A stretch of DNA of 64,000 bases from Sporosarcina luteola (GCA_014204635.1 JACHLS010000003.1:372001-436000); one strand, 5' to 3'; counted from the first letter of the stretch, positions 8,116 to 19,863 are shown. The notes: generated by a model from the sequence alone, not told the origin. Translations and numbers: made by a program.

Positions 8116-9957
8116 TCATTCACCGAGTTTTTTCTTTTTTTGTGCACGTTCCCGTTCATTTTTATCTAGGATCTTCTTGCGCAAACGGATCGATTGCGGT
8201 GTCACTTCACAATATTCATCATCTCCGACATATTGCAAAGCCTCTTCCAAAGATAAAATACGAGGTTTTTTTGTAGTGACTGTCTGATCTTTTGTCGCCG
8301 AACGGACGTTGGTTGCGTGTTTTACTTTCGTCAAGTTAATCGTCAAGTCATTATCACGGTTGTTTTCTCCAACAATCATGCCGGCATAGATATCAGTCCC
8401 AGCTTCCACGAACATGACGCCCCGATCTTCCAACTGCATGATACCATAGCCTGTTACGGTACCGTTTTCCATGGATACCAAGACTCCATGGCGGCGACCG
8501 CCTACACGTCCAGCAGCGACCGGCTTGTAAGAATCGAAGGTATGATTGATGATCCCATATCCTCTTGTAAGCGTTAGGAATTCTGTAGAGTAACCAATTA
8601 ACCCTCGGGCTGGTACGAGGAAGATCAGACGGACTTGTCCGTTTCCATTATTAATCATATCGAGCATTTCGCCTTTACGTTCACCTATCGATTCAATAAT
8701 GGAACCTGTATACTCTTCAGGAATATCGATCTGGACGCGCTCAACGGGTTCGCTTCTTACCCCATCTATCGTCTTGACGATGACTTCAGGTTTCGATACT
8801 TGTAATTCATACCCTTCCCGGCGCATGTTCTCAATTAAGATGGATAGATGCAATTCTCCACGTCCGGAAACAACCCATGCATCCGGAGAATCAGTCGGAT
8901 CCACCCGCAATGACACATCTGTCTGCAACTGTTGTTCCAAACGTTCCTCGATTTTACGGGCAGTTACCCATTTCCCTTCCTTCCCGGCAAACGGGCTGTT
9001 ATTCACTAAGAATGTCATTTGCAAGGTAGGTTCGTCCACATGCAGCTCAGGCAATGCTTCCAAATGATCGACCGGACATACTGTTTCCCCAACATCAATG
9101 TCCTCCATCCCTGACACGGCAATCAGGTCGCCGGCAAACGCTTCCTGTATTTCAATCCGCTTTAATCCAAGGAATCCATACATTTTCGTGACACGGAAAT
9201 TTTTCGTCGATCCGTCCCGTTTCATAACGGATACCTGCTGTCCAACCTTCATCGTGCCTCGGAACACACGACCAATTCCAATTCTGCCTACATAATCATT
9301 GTAGTCAAGAAGCGAAACTTGGAACTGCAAAGGTTCCTCTCGGTTATCGATAGGAGCCGGGATATGTTCCAAGATGGCATCAAAAAGGACGCGGAGCGTG
9401 TCTTCTTGCTCTGCCGGATTCGGCGAGAGACTGGCTGTTCCATTAAAACCAGATGCATAGACAACCGGAAACTCAAGCTGCTCATCGTTCGCATCGAGTT
9501 CAATAAATAATTCAAGGACTTCATCAACAACTTCTTCAGGACGAGCGAATTCGCGGTCGATTTTATTCACGACAACGATTGGCTTTAAATTCGTCTCCAA
9601 CGCTTTCTTTAATACAAAGCGTGTTTGAGGCATACACCCTTCAAATGAATCGACGACAAGTATAACTCCGTCCACCATTCGCAAGATACGTTCCACTTCG
9701 CCGCCAAAATCAGCGTGTCCGGGTGTGTCCAAAATATTGATTTTTGTATTGTTATATTCAATTCCGGTATTCTTTGCAAGAATCGTAATTCCACGTTCCC
9801 GCTCCAAATCATTGGAATCCATTGCGCGTTCATCCACATGTTCATTTGAACGGAAAATTCCTGACTGTCTAAGCAACTGGTCAACTAGTGTCGTTTTTCC
9901 GTGGTCAACGTGGGCAATAATCGCTATATTACGTAAATCATTACGAGATGTAGTCAT
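8116..9957 (-). CDS. typA: Translational GTPase TypA/BipA
   Basis: 613 residues. Ribosome-associated GTPase of the EF-G/LepA class, implicated in ribosome assembly and stress or cold growth. G-domain motifs are present: AHVDHGKTT, DTPGHADFGGEV, VVNKIDR; the BipA-specific C-terminal half (GRGELHLSILIENMRREG, LTRGYGIINHTF) follows. ATG 9957 (MTTSRNDLRNIAII) has TGGAGTG upstream and matches the family N-terminus; the reading frame stays open to 10032 but that extension is not family-like. Transcribed towards ylaH. Confidence 0.96.
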   Translation of the reverse strand: MTTSRNDLRNIAIIAHVDHGKTTLVDQLLRQSGIFRSNEHVDERAMDSNDLERERGITILAKNTGIEYNNTKINILDTPGHADFGGEVERILRMVDGVILVVDSFEGCMPQTRFVLKKALETNLKPIVVVNKIDREFARPEEVVDEVLELFIELDANDEQLEFPVVYASGFNGTASLSPNPAEQEDTLRVLFDAILEHIPAPIDNREEPLQFQVSLLDYNDYVGRIGIGRVFRGTMKVGQQVSVMKRDGSTKNFRVTKMYGFLGLKRIEIQEAFAGDLIAVSGMEDIDVGETVCPVDHLEALPELHVDEPTLQMTFLVNNSPFAGKEGKWVTARKIEERLEQQLQTDVSLRVDPTDSPDAWVVSGRGELHLSILIENMRREGYELQVSKPEVIVKTIDGVRSEPVERVQIDIPEEYTGSIIESIGERKGEMLDMINNGNGQVRLIFLVPARGLIGYSTEFLTLTRGYGIINHTFDSYKPVAAGRVGGRRHGVLVSMENGTVTGYGIMQLEDRGVMFVEAGTDIYAGMIVGENNRDNDLTINLTKVKHATNVRSATKDQTVTTKKPRILSLEEALQYVGDDEYCEVTPQSIRLRKKILDKNERERAQKKKKLGE

Positions 9958-10055
9958 AATTTCACTCCAATATTCTTTTTTCAGGTGATTAACTGTGTTA
10001 TTATAGCACATGAGTGGAAGATTAAAAAACATTTACTTTATGTGGAGGGTTTTTT

Positions 10056-10241
10056 TTGAATAATATAAAGTGGGTTTTCGTGCTTTATTCGTTAGGAGCT
10101 ATCGCAGCCATGTGCGCTATCGGCGTTGCAGTCGGCATGCGTAGTATCCCCGTTGCCATAGTTGCTATTCTCGCATTGTTTTTTGTCATGGGAAATGGTT
10201 TCAAGACGAAAAAGAAAATGCGTGAAAAAGGTTTATTATAA
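10056..10241 (+). CDS. ylaF: YlaF-like small membrane protein (DUF5325)
   Basis: 61 residues, starting at TTG 10056 behind GGAGGG (10044-10049). Two hydrophobic helices (WVFVLYSLGAIAAMCAIGVAV and PVAIVAILALFFVMGNG) then a basic tail with KTKKKMREK. Function unknown. Divergent from typA, as ylaF is in Bacillus. Confidence 0.8.
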   Translation: MNNIKWVFVLYSLGAIAAMCAIGVAVGMRSIPVAIVAILALFFVMGNGFKTKKKMREKGLL

Positions 10242-10268
10242 ATACAGGCTGCAATAGCCTCTTCATAT

Positions 10269-10305
10269 AAAGGACTGGCAGAGTGTTCACCCCTGCCAGT
10301 CCTTT
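10269..10305. terminator. Bidirectional terminator, ylaF and suhB
   Basis: Stem AAAGGACTGGCAG (10269-10281) with CTGCCAGTCCTTT (10293-10305), in the gap between the two converging genes. The plus strand has TTTATTTTA after it; the minus strand has TTTATATG. Confidence 0.85.
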
Positions 10306-10333
10306 ATTTTATCTATGTAATGAGGCATTCCGG

Positions 10334-11125
10334 TTACTTTAACCGAATATAGTGACGCAGCATATCATCATGCAGGCCCGGACGCGCCACAATGAATGTG
10401 TCTGTACCAAGCAGATGAGGCGTCTCCCCTCTCAGATTTGTCGCCACTGCACCCACTTCCTGAGCAATGACCATGCCGCCCGCAATATCCCACGGCGCGA
10501 GACGCATCGATACATAGGCATCTATTCTGCCCGAAGCTACATAAGCCAGCTCAATGGCTGCAGAACCATAGGAACGAGTACCCCTGCTTTTTGCGACGAG
10601 TTCAATGAGCGGCTCATGTTCCACTCGTCGGTTCGGCACCACCCAGCTTGCATTAATGCCGATGACTGCTTCTTCAAGCGGCGTCACTTCAAGAAGTGGA
10701 AGTCTTTCGTCATTAAAATAGGCCCCTTCCCCCTTAACCGCGTGATAAAAATCGTTCGCCATGACATCGTAAATATACCCAAGCATTCCGACCCCATCTT
10801 GGTAAATGCCCAATGATATAGCAAAATTCCTCTTCTGATGAACGAAATTCATCGTTCCGTCAATCGGGTCTAGCAGCCAGACAACACCATCTAATGATTC
10901 AATGTGATCCCCAAAACCTTCCTCCCCAAAAATTTTGTGTTCAGGAAAAGCTTTTCTGATTCGTTCTATAATAAAACGTTCCACTTCTTTGTCGATATTC
11001 GTGACCAGGTCATTCGCCTCTGCCTTTGATTCCACGTCGATATGGCTGTGAAATGATAGCCTTATTTTATGTCCAGCCTCTCGAATAAGCGACTTTGCGA
11101 AACGATCGATCGATCCCAAGTTCAT
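10334..11125 (-). CDS. suhB: Inositol monophosphatase family protein
   Basis: 263 residues. Mg2+-dependent phosphomonoesterase fold (IMPase/FBPase superfamily): GEEG at about 71, DPIDGTMNFVH at about 90 and WDIAGG near 215 supply the metal and phosphate ligands. Substrate is uncertain: inositol phosphates, NADP or fructose bisphosphate are all possible for this family. The B. subtilis positional equivalent is yktC. ATG 11125 is preferred: GAGGTG lies 7 bases upstream and overlaps the earlier in-frame ATG. Confidence 0.9.
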   Translation of the reverse strand: MNLGSIDRFAKSLIREAGHKIRLSFHSHIDVESKAEANDLVTNIDKEVERFIIERIRKAFPEHKIFGEEGFGDHIESLDGVVWLLDPIDGTMNFVHQKRNFAISLGIYQDGVGMLGYIYDVMANDFYHAVKGEGAYFNDERLPLLEVTPLEEAVIGINASWVVPNRRVEHEPLIELVAKSRGTRSYGSAAIELAYVASGRIDAYVSMRLAPWDIAGGMVIAQEVGAVATNLRGETPHLLGTDTFIVARPGLHDDMLRHYIRLK

Positions 11126-11453
11126 GCCAACACACCTCATTATTATTCAACATTTTGTTCAGTATACCATACATCTCCATCTTATCTGTACGTCCGGCTC
11201 TTTCCTAGCCTGACTGCTCGTTTTCTTATATGACACCTAAACAACGCTTTCTAAATATCGATTGTTATCCAAATTGCACGATACATTTTTTTACCTACCG
11301 CGAGCTGTAGCGGTTTAGCCATAGATCTAACAATCCCGCTTTGCCGATCCTTTTTGGAGTAAATTGCATGAACGCAAAAAAAGGCAACCGTTCACAACAT
11401 CTTCCTTTCAGAAGATCGTGGACAGAAGCCTTTTTTCGGGTAGCATTTTCCCC
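11126..11453. other. Intergenic stretch, no gene seen
   Basis: 328 bases between suhB and the next small gene. Apart from the terminator at 11376-11437 I see only a small ACCGC...GCGGT hairpin (about 11298-11318) and a TATACT hexamer just upstream of suhB that lacks a good -35 box. No open frame with a ribosome site. Confidence 0.5.
11376..11437 (-). terminator. Terminator of the small gene at 11454-11651
   Basis: Long hairpin on the minus strand: AAAAAAGGC pairs with GCCTTTTTTT at the base and CATCTTC with GAAGATC inside; ends in seven T. Confidence 0.8.
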
Positions 11454-11651
11454 TTAGGCAAAAGCATTGAATGTCTCCAATTCACCATGGATTTCAGTTA
11501 ATCTTTTCTTGCTTTTGCCGATTTGCGTCGTGTCGTTTTCTTGTACAGCATCGTACAATGTAGCCAATTCATAATCAAGTTCTAACTGAAGCAAATTGAC
11601 ATATTCCTTTTCAATTTCAGCTTTTCGTATAATATGAACCACTTGTTTCAT
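11454..11651 (-). CDS. Small helical protein of unknown function
   Basis: 65 residues from ATG 11651, with AGGAG eight bases upstream. Entirely charged and helical in character (KAEIEKEYVNLLQLELDYEL, then KKRLTEIHGELETF); no membrane segment, cysteines or known motif. Codon use, SD and a dedicated terminator argue for a real gene. It is divergent from yktB. I do not recognise the family. Confidence 0.75.
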   Translation of the reverse strand: MKQVVHIIRKAEIEKEYVNLLQLELDYELATLYDAVQENDTTQIGKSKKRLTEIHGELETFNAFA

Positions 11652-11808
11652 GTTCAACACTCCTTTATGAAGTATAGTTTTCCGTGCTTATCACTTACTA
11701 TAAAGTATGCCGTCCTTATAACTTTTGTTAGTTATAAGCCTTCTTGTATAAGATTGTTCCCCAATTTCTGTTACGATAAACGTGGAATAAATGAATGGAG
11801 GAATTTAA

Positions 11809-12444
11809 TTGGCAACTAAGACAACTTATTGGACTGCAGATGATTTCAACGTTTTCAACATTGAGGGATTGGAGCATCGGATGACTGCGCTTCAAACGCG
11901 CATCCAGCCAAAATTTAGTGAATTAGGACAACTATTCGCTTCCCATTTGTCCTCTCATGGCAAAGGCGAATTTTTCCCACATGTGGCCAAGCATGCCAGA
12001 AGAACTGTGAACCCGCCAAAAGACAGCTGGGTAGCCTTTGCTCCCGCGAAACGCGGCTACAAAGCGCTTCCACATTTTCAAATTGGATTATGGAACACTC
12101 ATCTTTTCATTATTTTAGCTGTGATCTATGAAAACCCTGATAAAAAAGGAATTTCAGAAAGGCTGCAAGCCAATTTGAATGTTCTCACCTCCTTGCCTGA
12201 AACCTATATTATTTCCGGCGATCACATGAAACCAGAAGCACAGACAATTCAAGAAGCAGGATTAGATGGAATGGAAGAGTTGCTGGAACGTCTTCAAACT
12301 GTGAAAAAAGCGGAATTCCTTGTCGGAAGGCATATCACGCGAGAAGAGGCCATTACGCTCTCAAAAGAAGCCTTCTTGGAAATAACACAGCAGACAATGG
12401 ACGCATTGCTCCCCGTCTATGATGTCATTATTGGTGGATATTAA
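11809..12444 (+). CDS. yktB: DUF1054 family protein (YktB)
   Basis: 211 residues, starting at TTG 11809 behind GGAGGAA. Signature stretches YWTADDFNVFNIEGLEHRM and HPTKDSW-type block (here NPPKDSWVAFAPAKRGYK) match the UPF0637/DUF1054 family of Bacillales and staphylococci. Function unknown. Convergent with yktA; in B. subtilis yktA, yktB and yktC are neighbours too. Confidence 0.88.
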   Translation: MATKTTYWTADDFNVFNIEGLEHRMTALQTRIQPKFSELGQLFASHLSSHGKGEFFPHVAKHARRTVNPPKDSWVAFAPAKRGYKALPHFQIGLWNTHLFIILAVIYENPDKKGISERLQANLNVLTSLPETYIISGDHMKPEAQTIQEAGLDGMEELLERLQTVKKAEFLVGRHITREEAITLSKEAFLEITQQTMDALLPVYDVIIGGY

Positions 12445-12470
12445 AAAGAGTGCCGCTCGTGCAGCACTCT
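12443..12470 (-). terminator. Terminator of the deacetylase-NMO-yktA unit
   Basis: Stem AGAGTGC (12447-12453) with GCACTCT (12464-12470); the T-run (CTTTTTAA) is on the minus strand, so it serves yktA and the genes upstream of it. Confidence 0.75.
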
Positions 12471-12480
12471 TCCCGGTTGA

Positions 12481-12750
12481 TTATCCTGATATGGTATCGC
12501 CGTCATTTGCTTCCTTTGCCGATTTTACGATGCGATAACTGTTAAGACCGCTCGCTTCTTCAAATTCCTTGAATAGTGTTTTCTCTTCTGCCATTGATGG
12601 CACAATCTCTTTGAATTTACGGTACACTTGCATCAAATCAGTACGCTGCACTTTTGTTTCATAAGCTTTTTCAACCATTTCAAAAAAAGAGATAACATCG
12701 ATAATCTCTTGGGTTGACCAATCATGACGTATCGGATAACTATATTCCAT
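12481..12750 (-). CDS. yktA: UPF0223 family protein (YktA)
   Basis: 89 residues. Start ATG 12750 gives [17 protein letters not shown], which matches the family N-terminus, and has GGAGGAG upstream; the open frame reaches 12843 only by overlapping the previous gene. Conserved IVPSMAEEK and [10 protein letters not shown] follow. Soluble, unknown function. The NMO stop is one base before this start, so the two are translationally linked. Confidence 0.88.
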   Translation of the reverse strand: MEYSYPIRHDWSTQEIIDVISFFEMVEKAYETKVQRTDLMQVYRKFKEIVPSMAEEKTLFKEFEEASGLNSYRIVKSAKEANDGDTISG

Positions 12751-12751
12751 C

Positions 12752-13726
12752 TTAGCAATCTCCTCCATTACCCCATCTTTTCCTAATTCCTTTTGCCTCA
12801 CACACCATTCGGTCAAATAACTCCTGAACAGAAGGGATATCATGAATCAAACCTGCAGCTTGGCCTGCCCAGCCAAAACCTTGTTCTTTATCACCTTCGT
12901 GAATAAATCTCCGATTCGCTTCTCCGCTAATGTAGTCTTTGAGGCCTTCATAGCCGACATCTTCTGATTCTAAACGTAATATCTTCTCAGTCCATGGACC
13001 TTTCAGTGCGCGCGCAGGGGCTCCAATTGTACGTTTAATGATTGTCGTATCTGTTTCACTACTATGAAGCACCGCCTCTTGATATGCTTTGGAAGCATGG
13101 ACGCATTCCTGCGTCGCAATGAAACGAGTTCCCATCTCGATGCCTTCAGCGCCAAGAGCATGCGCTGCCATCCACCCTCTGCCGTCCCCGATTCCTCCTG
13201 AAGCAATGACAGGAATGGTGACGCTATCAACAACTTGCGGTACTAGCACTATTGTGCCAATGTCTTCTCTTCCTAGGTGGCCGCCTCCTTCTTGCCCGAC
13301 GACCATGACCGCATCCGCTCCTAGTTCTTCCGCTTTCACCGCTTGTCTTTTAGCCGCGACGAGTACAAGCTTCTTCACGTTTGTTCCATGCAATAGGTCA
13401 AAGAAGGGAGCTGGATTTCCTCCTGTCACTGACATAATACCAACCCCCTCATCCAAAGCGGCTTCCACCATGTGTTCAAAGGGTCTTCCGTGTTGCCCGA
13501 TGGCGAAGTTAACTCCAAACGGTCGGTCTGTCAATTCCTTGACTTTCTTGATTTGCTGACGAAGCAATTCAGGTGATTCTAAGCTCATGGCCGTAATCTG
13601 TCCAAGCCCGCCTGCATTGGACACTGCTGAAGCCAGCTCAGCGTAAGCCAAATAGGCCAATCCCCCTTGAATGATCGGCAGCTCGATTCCCAATGTTTTG
13701 GTCACTCGTGTAGTCCAATTCATCAT
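12752..13726 (-). CDS. Nitronate monooxygenase family FMN enzyme
   Basis: 324 residues, TIM-barrel flavoprotein of the NMO/2-nitropropane dioxygenase/FabK group. Visible: [20 protein letters not shown] at the N-terminus, the FMN-phosphate loops GQEGGGHLG and [13 protein letters not shown], and [10 protein letters not shown]. It may oxidise alkyl nitronates; a FabK-type enoyl-ACP reductase role cannot be excluded from sequence alone. ATG 13726 overlaps the stop of the upstream deacetylase (ATGATGA) and follows GGGGGAA. Confidence 0.85.
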   Translation of the reverse strand: MMNWTTRVTKTLGIELPIIQGGLAYLAYAELASAVSNAGGLGQITAMSLESPELLRQQIKKVKELTDRPFGVNFAIGQHGRPFEHMVEAALDEGVGIMSVTGGNPAPFFDLLHGTNVKKLVLVAAKRQAVKAEELGADAVMVVGQEGGGHLGREDIGTIVLVPQVVDSVTIPVIASGGIGDGRGWMAAHALGAEGIEMGTRFIATQECVHASKAYQEAVLHSSETDTTIIKRTIGAPARALKGPWTEKILRLESEDVGYEGLKDYISGEANRRFIHEGDKEQGFGWAGQAAGLIHDIPSVQELFDRMVCEAKGIRKRWGNGGDC

Positions 13727-14571
13727 TCTTCCCCCACTCCGCGTATTGTTTTCGGATCGACAAAGTCATATCCTTTGTTCCGCAAACCGGTAATAATATC
13801 TTCCAATGCATCTGCCGTCCAATCCCGGTCATGCATTAAAAGATTCGCTCCATCCCGCAGCAGTTCGGTGTTCACCATAATATCGGCAATCTTCTCCTTC
13901 GACATATACTCTTTCTCAAAGTCATATCCATAGGACCAGTTCATGAGAAGCATCCCTTCCTGTTTTGCTAAGGAACGGCTGAAATCGGTATTTGCACCGA
14001 ACGGGGCTCTGAAGAAAACCGGTCGCTCCCCAATGATAGCTTCCACGTCATCATTGACAGAAACGATTTCCTCTCGTTGTTGCTCTTCCGATAAATTTTT
14101 GAGATTCGCATGGGTCTTAGTATGATTGCCGATCAGAAACCCCATATCGTGAATTTCTCGTAACACCTTTTTCTTTTCTTCCGATTGCAGGAAATGTCCA
14201 TTGACAAAGAAAATGGCTGGAGCATTCATTTTTTGGAGTGTTTTCGCAATGTCCAACGCACGCTTATCGGGGGCATCGTCAAAAGTGAGAAGGACTACTT
14301 TTGGATTAGCGGCATCAATAGGAACTACGGAATATACTTCATTTAATTCATAAAGAGGAACAGGAGGTTTTGTTTCCTCCTCTATGTCAGCAGCATCGTC
14401 TTTCTCATCAATTTCTGATTTGCCTGTCTGCAGTTGCTCTGCTGAAGTCTCTTTCAGAGAAGAGGAGGCGTTCCCATCGTCACCATCCTCCACCGGTCCC
14501 TCAGTAGACTGTGTACAAGCTGAAACTATCAAAATCAAACTGCAGAATATGTATACTAAATATTTTTTCAT
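13723..14571 (-). CDS. Polysaccharide deacetylase lipoprotein
   Basis: 282 residues from ATG 14571 (AAGGAGGAAACT before it). Signal peptide with lipobox LIVSAC (Cys about residue 19), then an acidic linker of about 70 residues and a NodB homology domain: TFDDAPDKRA (catalytic and metal Asp), GNHTKTHANL (metal His pair), FFRAPFG. A cell-surface carbohydrate deacetylase, perhaps acting on peptidoglycan. Start of a three-gene unit with NMO and yktA. Confidence 0.9.
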   Translation of the reverse strand: MKKYLVYIFCSLILIVSACTQSTEGPVEDGDDGNASSSLKETSAEQLQTGKSEIDEKDDAADIEEETKPPVPLYELNEVYSVVPIDAANPKVVLLTFDDAPDKRALDIAKTLQKMNAPAIFFVNGHFLQSEEKKKVLREIHDMGFLIGNHTKTHANLKNLSEEQQREEIVSVNDDVEAIIGERPVFFRAPFGANTDFSRSLAKQEGMLLMNWSYGYDFEKEYMSKEKIADIMVNTELLRDGANLLMHDRDWTADALEDIITGLRNKGYDFVDPKTIRGVGEE

Positions 14572-14699
14572 AGTTTCCTCCTTTTCCTTCATCGTAACAT
14601 GTGAAAAACGACAACTCCACTCAAAGGGATTCTGGATTTTCTGTATATTGATTGTCAGGAAAACGGTAAACTTACTTCATTATTCTCTTGTTGGAATAA

Positions 14700-14728
14700 A
14701 AAAACCCGGAAAGGAACTCCTTTCCGGG
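14700..14728 (-). terminator. pdh operon terminator
   Basis: Stem CCCGGAAAGGA (14705-14715) with TCCTTTCCGGG (14718-14728), followed on the minus strand by seven T. It lies just downstream of the pdhD stop. Confidence 0.9.
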
Positions 14729-14737
14729 ATTCTTACA

Positions 14738-16150
14738 TTACTTCGTAATCATATGGATTGGTTTGCCAAGAGCAACTTCCGCTGCTTCCATGGAAATCTC
14801 TCCAAGTGTTGGATGCGCATGGATTGTCATCGCAATATCTTCAAGCGTCATGCCAGCTTCAATCGCAAGACCTAATTCGGCGATCATATCCGATGCGTTA
14901 GCACCGACGATTTGAGCCCCAATCAACAGTCCATCTTCCTTACGGGCAACGAGTTTAACAAATCCATCTGTTTCATTCAAGGAAAGCGCACGGCCATTCG
15001 CCGCAAATGGGAATTTGCCTGCAACGACTTCAAATCCTTCATCTTTCGCTTGTTGCTCATTGTAGCCAACTGTAGCAAGTTCAGGATCTGTAAAGCAAAC
15101 AGCCGGAATTGCCAAGTAATCGACTTCAGATTTCTCACCAGAAATCGCTTCAGCCGCTACCTTCGCTTCATAAGAAGCTTTATGTGCGAGTTGAGGACCG
15201 GATACGATGTCACCGATTGCGTAGATGTTTGGAATGCTTGTGCGGCATTGTTTATCAACATCAATCAATCCGCGGTCGAGGAATTTAACACCCATCTCCT
15301 CAAGGCCGATTTCGTCTGTATTCGGGCGTCTTCCGACTGTGACGAGGACATAATCCGCTTCCACTTTACGCTCTTCGCCTTTCGCCTCATACGTAACGAT
15401 GACGCCGTTGTCGGACTCCTCTACGCCTTTTGCGGAAGCTTTAACAACAACTTCCACGCCTTTCTTTTTCAATCCTTTTTTCACGATTTGAGTCATTTGT
15501 TTTTCAAATCCAGCAAGAATATCATCCCCGCCTTCAATGATAGTCACTTGTGCCCCAAGATTCGCATATGCTGAACCGAGTTCAGTACCGATATAACCGC
15601 CGCCGATCACGACCAATTTGCCCGGCACTTCTTCCAAGCTCAAAGCGCCAGTCGAATTGATGACGCGTTTTGAATACTTGAATGTCGGAATTTCAACTGG
15701 ACGTGCGCCAGTAGCGATAATCGCATTCTTAAATTTATATGTCTGGGCAGAATTCTCGTCCATGACACGGGCTGTGTTGGCATCGACGAAATATGCTTCG
15801 CCTTTCACGATATCAACTTTATTGCCTTTAAGGAGTCCTTCCACACCGCCTGTCAATTTTTTGACGACGCTGTTTTTGAATGCTTGTGCTTTGGAGAAGT
15901 CCAATTTGACTTCCGTTGCTGTAATCCCCATATCATCAGAACCTTTTGCATGTTCAAAACGATGACCTACGGAAATCAGTGCTTTCGATGGTATACAACC
16001 TACGTTCAAGCAAACTCCACCGAGGGTGTCTTTCTCGACAATTGTCACTTTTTGACCTAATTGAGCTGCACGGATCGCAGCAACATATCCTCCGGGACCT
16101 GATCCTACGACGAGTGTATCCACTTCGATTGGAAAATCTCCTACTACCAT
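14738..16150 (-). CDS. pdhD: Dihydrolipoyl dehydrogenase, PDH E3
   Basis: 470 residues. FAD enzyme that reoxidises the lipoyl arms of pyruvate dehydrogenase, passing electrons to NAD+. FAD-binding [14 protein letters not shown] near the N-terminus, redox disulphide [16 protein letters not shown]-binding [23 protein letters not shown], and the catalytic HAHPTLGE near the C-terminus are all present. GGAGG precedes ATG 16150. Last gene of pdhABCD, four bases after pdhC; probably shared with other 2-oxoacid dehydrogenases. Confidence 0.97.
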   Translation of the reverse strand: MVVGDFPIEVDTLVVGSGPGGYVAAIRAAQLGQKVTIVEKDTLGGVCLNVGCIPSKALISVGHRFEHAKGSDDMGITATEVKLDFSKAQAFKNSVVKKLTGGVEGLLKGNKVDIVKGEAYFVDANTARVMDENSAQTYKFKNAIIATGARPVEIPTFKYSKRVINSTGALSLEEVPGKLVVIGGGYIGTELGSAYANLGAQVTIIEGGDDILAGFEKQMTQIVKKGLKKKGVEVVVKASAKGVEESDNGVIVTYEAKGEERKVEADYVLVTVGRRPNTDEIGLEEMGVKFLDRGLIDVDKQCRTSIPNIYAIGDIVSGPQLAHKASYEAKVAAEAISGEKSEVDYLAIPAVCFTDPELATVGYNEQQAKDEGFEVVAGKFPFAANGRALSLNETDGFVKLVARKEDGLLIGAQIVGANASDMIAELGLAIEAGMTLEDIAMTIHAHPTLGEISMEAAEVALGKPIHMITK

Positions 16151-16154
16151 TTGC

Positions 16155-17492
16155 TTACGCCTCCATTAATAAAAGTTCTGGATTACCGAGCAATTTTTTG
16201 ATATGGTTCAAGGCTTGCTGACCTGTCACACCATCAATGACCCGATGATCGAATACCAATGATAATGCTAACATAGGTGCAGCTACAATTTCACCATTTT
16301 TTACAACAGGTTTTTCAGAAATACGGCCAATTCCAAGAATTGCCACTTCCGGATGGTTAATGATCGGTGTGAACCATTGTCCACCGGCAGAACCGATATT
16401 TGTAATGGAGCAAGAAGCCCCTTTCATCTCGTTTGGTGACAGCTTGCCATCTCTCGCCTTTTCAGCTAAGTGATTAATCTCTTCTGAGATGGCGAACACT
16501 GACTTGCGGTCTGCATGCTTGATGACAGGCACAAGCAGTCCACGATCTGTGTCTGCCGCGATTCCGATATTGAAATAATGCTTTTGGATAATCTCTTCGG
16601 TTGCATCGTCCAAGGAAGCATTCAATTGCGGGAATTCGCGCAACGTAGATACAAGTGCCTTCACAACATACGGAAGGTACGTCAGCTTAATGCCTTTTTC
16701 GGATGCGATTTCTTTGAACTTTTTGCGGTGAGCGACAAGCTCCGTGACATCCACTTCATCCAGCAATGTGACATGGGGAGCCGTATGCTTCGAGTTGACC
16801 ATCGCTTTGGCGATCGCCTTTCTCATGCCGGACATTTTTTCTCTTGTTTCAGGGAATTCACCTTCAAGTGAAACAGGTGCAGGAGCTGCCTTCGACGATT
16901 CGGAAACAGTCTTGTCCTCTGCAGGCACTTGTTGAGCCTCTTCCGGTTGAGCTGCGACTTGACCGCCATTGAGGAATGCCTCAACGTCTTCTTTCAAAAT
17001 GCGGCCATTTTTGCCTGTACCGTTTACTTGGTGGATATCCACGTCATGTTCGCGAGCAAATTTACGTACGGAAGGCATGGCAATGACACGCTGGTTCGGA
17101 TCCTTTTCAGGTTGGCTTCCACCAGAAATCGCAACACCGCTTTTCTTGTCAGCAGGTTGTTCTGTCTTTTCCTTGTCCAGCTCTTGGCCTGCTTCAGCAG
17201 TCGCTTGGACCTGTGCTTCCGTTGTTTCCTCTGAACTTTGTTCGCTTTCATATCCAGGTGCATCAAATCGGATCAATACATCACCGACGACAGCGACCTT
17301 GCCTTCTTCCACTAGAATATCTTCGACTGTTCCAGTTACTGGGGAAGGAATTTCAACAACAGCCTTATCGTTTTGGATTTCAAGAAGCGTATCGTCTTCA
17401 TTGACTTGATCGCCTTTAGCGACAAACCACTTTACGACTTCGCCTTCATGAATCCCTTCTCCGATATCTGGCAAACGGAATTCATATGCCAC
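16155..17492 (-). CDS. pdhC: Dihydrolipoyl acetyltransferase, PDH E2
   Basis: 445 residues. Core of the pyruvate dehydrogenase complex, moving the acetyl group to CoA. One N-terminal lipoyl domain ([12 protein letters not shown], lipoyl Lys about residue 43), an Ala/Glu/Gln-rich linker, a peripheral-subunit-binding domain ([15 protein letters not shown]), a second linker, and the catalytic domain ending with [11 protein letters not shown] (active-site His). GTG 17492 ([13 protein letters not shown]) fits the family start and follows AAAGGG; an in-frame GTG lies nine bases upstream. Confidence 0.96.
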   Translation of the reverse strand: MAYEFRLPDIGEGIHEGEVVKWFVAKGDQVNEDDTLLEIQNDKAVVEIPSPVTGTVEDILVEEGKVAVVGDVLIRFDAPGYESEQSSEETTEAQVQATAEAGQELDKEKTEQPADKKSGVAISGGSQPEKDPNQRVIAMPSVRKFAREHDVDIHQVNGTGKNGRILKEDVEAFLNGGQVAAQPEEAQQVPAEDKTVSESSKAAPAPVSLEGEFPETREKMSGMRKAIAKAMVNSKHTAPHVTLLDEVDVTELVAHRKKFKEIASEKGIKLTYLPYVVKALVSTLREFPQLNASLDDATEEIIQKHYFNIGIAADTDRGLLVPVIKHADRKSVFAISEEINHLAEKARDGKLSPNEMKGASCSITNIGSAGGQWFTPIINHPEVAILGIGRISEKPVVKNGEIVAAPMLALSLVFDHRVIDGVTGQQALNHIKKLLGNPELLLMEA

Positions 17493-17528
17493 AAGATTCA
17501 CCCTTTCTCGATTTCATGGATTAACCAA

Positions 17529-18506
17529 TTAGAATGTTAGAACTTTTTTAGCAGTTTCAATGATATCCTTCGAGTTAGGAAGCCAAGTGTTCTCCCCTTG
17601 TGCGAATGGATAAATTGTATCGGGAGCCGCTACACGCAAGACAGGAGCTTCCAGGCTCAAAATAGCCCGCTCTGTGATTTCCGCCACGACATTCGCAGAG
17701 ATACCCGCTTGCTTTTGCGCTTCTTGGACAACAATTGCGCGATTTGTCTTCTCAACAGATGCCACGATTGTCTCAATATCAAGCGGCTGCACTGTGCGAA
17801 GGTCAACTACTTCAACCGAGTAACCTTCTTTCTCAAGTTCTTCGGCAGCTTTCAAACTTTCATGCACCATTGCACCGTAAGTGAAGATCGACAAGTCTTT
17901 TCCTTCACGTTTCACATCCGCTTTGCCAAGTGGAATCGTATATTCCCCTTCAGGCACTTCCTGTCTGAATGACCGGTACAGTTTCATATGCTCTAGGAAA
18001 ATGACCGGGTTCTCGTCGCGGATCGCCGAAATAAGTAGTCCTTTTGCATCATATGGAGTCGAAGGGATGACTACTGTCAATCCAGGCTGCGATGCAACCA
18101 GGCCTTCTAAACTGTCCGCATGCATTTCCGGTGTCGCAACACCGCCGCCAAATGGAGACCGAATCGTGACAGGCGCATTGAATTTACCGCCTGTACGGAA
18201 TGATTGGCGAGCGAGCTGGCCGCTGACAGAGTCAATTACTTCAAAGAGGAAGCCAAAGAACTGAATCTCCATTACAGGACGGAAACCAGTCAGCGTCAAT
18301 CCAACAGCAAGCCCTCCAATTCCAGATTCAGCTAACGGCGTGTCAAAAACGCGTTCTTCGCCGAATTCTTTTTGAAGCCCTTCTGTTGCACGGAAAACGC
18401 CACCGTTCACCCCGACGTCTTCACCGAAGACGAGGACGTTTTCATCATTTTTAAGCTCCGTGCGCATCGCATCGGTAATCGCTTGAATCATCGTCATTTG
18501 TGCCAT
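17529..18506 (-). CDS. pdhB: Pyruvate dehydrogenase E1 beta subunit
   Basis: 325 residues. With PdhA it decarboxylates pyruvate on thiamine diphosphate. Transketolase-like fold: [34 protein letters not shown] and the C-terminal [12 protein letters not shown] block are conserved. Starts three bases after the pdhA stop, with AAGGAG within the end of pdhA. Confidence 0.97.
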   Translation of the reverse strand: MAQMTMIQAITDAMRTELKNDENVLVFGEDVGVNGGVFRATEGLQKEFGEERVFDTPLAESGIGGLAVGLTLTGFRPVMEIQFFGFLFEVIDSVSGQLARQSFRTGGKFNAPVTIRSPFGGGVATPEMHADSLEGLVASQPGLTVVIPSTPYDAKGLLISAIRDENPVIFLEHMKLYRSFRQEVPEGEYTIPLGKADVKREGKDLSIFTYGAMVHESLKAAEELEKEGYSVEVVDLRTVQPLDIETIVASVEKTNRAIVVQEAQKQAGISANVVAEITERAILSLEAPVLRVAAPDTIYPFAQGENTWLPNSKDIIETAKKVLTF

Positions 18507-18509
18507 CGG

Positions 18510-19682
<1,173 letters not shown>

Positions 19683-19697
19683 TTATCATTCCTTATC

Positions 19698-19726
19698 AGT
19701 ATACTGAAGTGCAACACTTTGGTCAA
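19698..19726 (-). promoter_or_regulatory. Sigma-A promoter of pdhABCD
   Basis: On the minus strand TTGACC (19726-19721), 17-base spacer, TATACT (19703-19698), about 75 bases upstream of the pdhA ATG. Confidence 0.75.
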
Positions 19727-19827
19727 TCATTGAAACGGCAACATCCGTAGCGCTTTGAATGTTAGTAAAGTTACATTAAAATAATAAACTGTAATATCAC
19801 AATGTGGACCCTGTATTATAATAGAGC

Positions 19828-19863
19828 TAAAAAAAGATGAGGAATATAACTTCCCCATCTTTT
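19828..19863 (-). terminator. Terminator of the ykyA-like gene
   Basis: Minus-strand stem AAAGATGGGGAA with TTCCTCATCTTT (one G-T pair), then seven T. Confidence 0.85.

Noticed and set aside
9958..10032. 25-codon N-terminal extension of TypA
   Set aside because: No SD before it, not family-like, while ATG 9957 has a good SD and matches TypA N-termini.
19725..19745. Possible catabolite-responsive (CcpA) site upstream of pdhA (TGTTGCCGTTTCA on the minus strand)
   Set aside because: One base short of the cre spacing (TG-N4-CG-N4-CA); not convincing.
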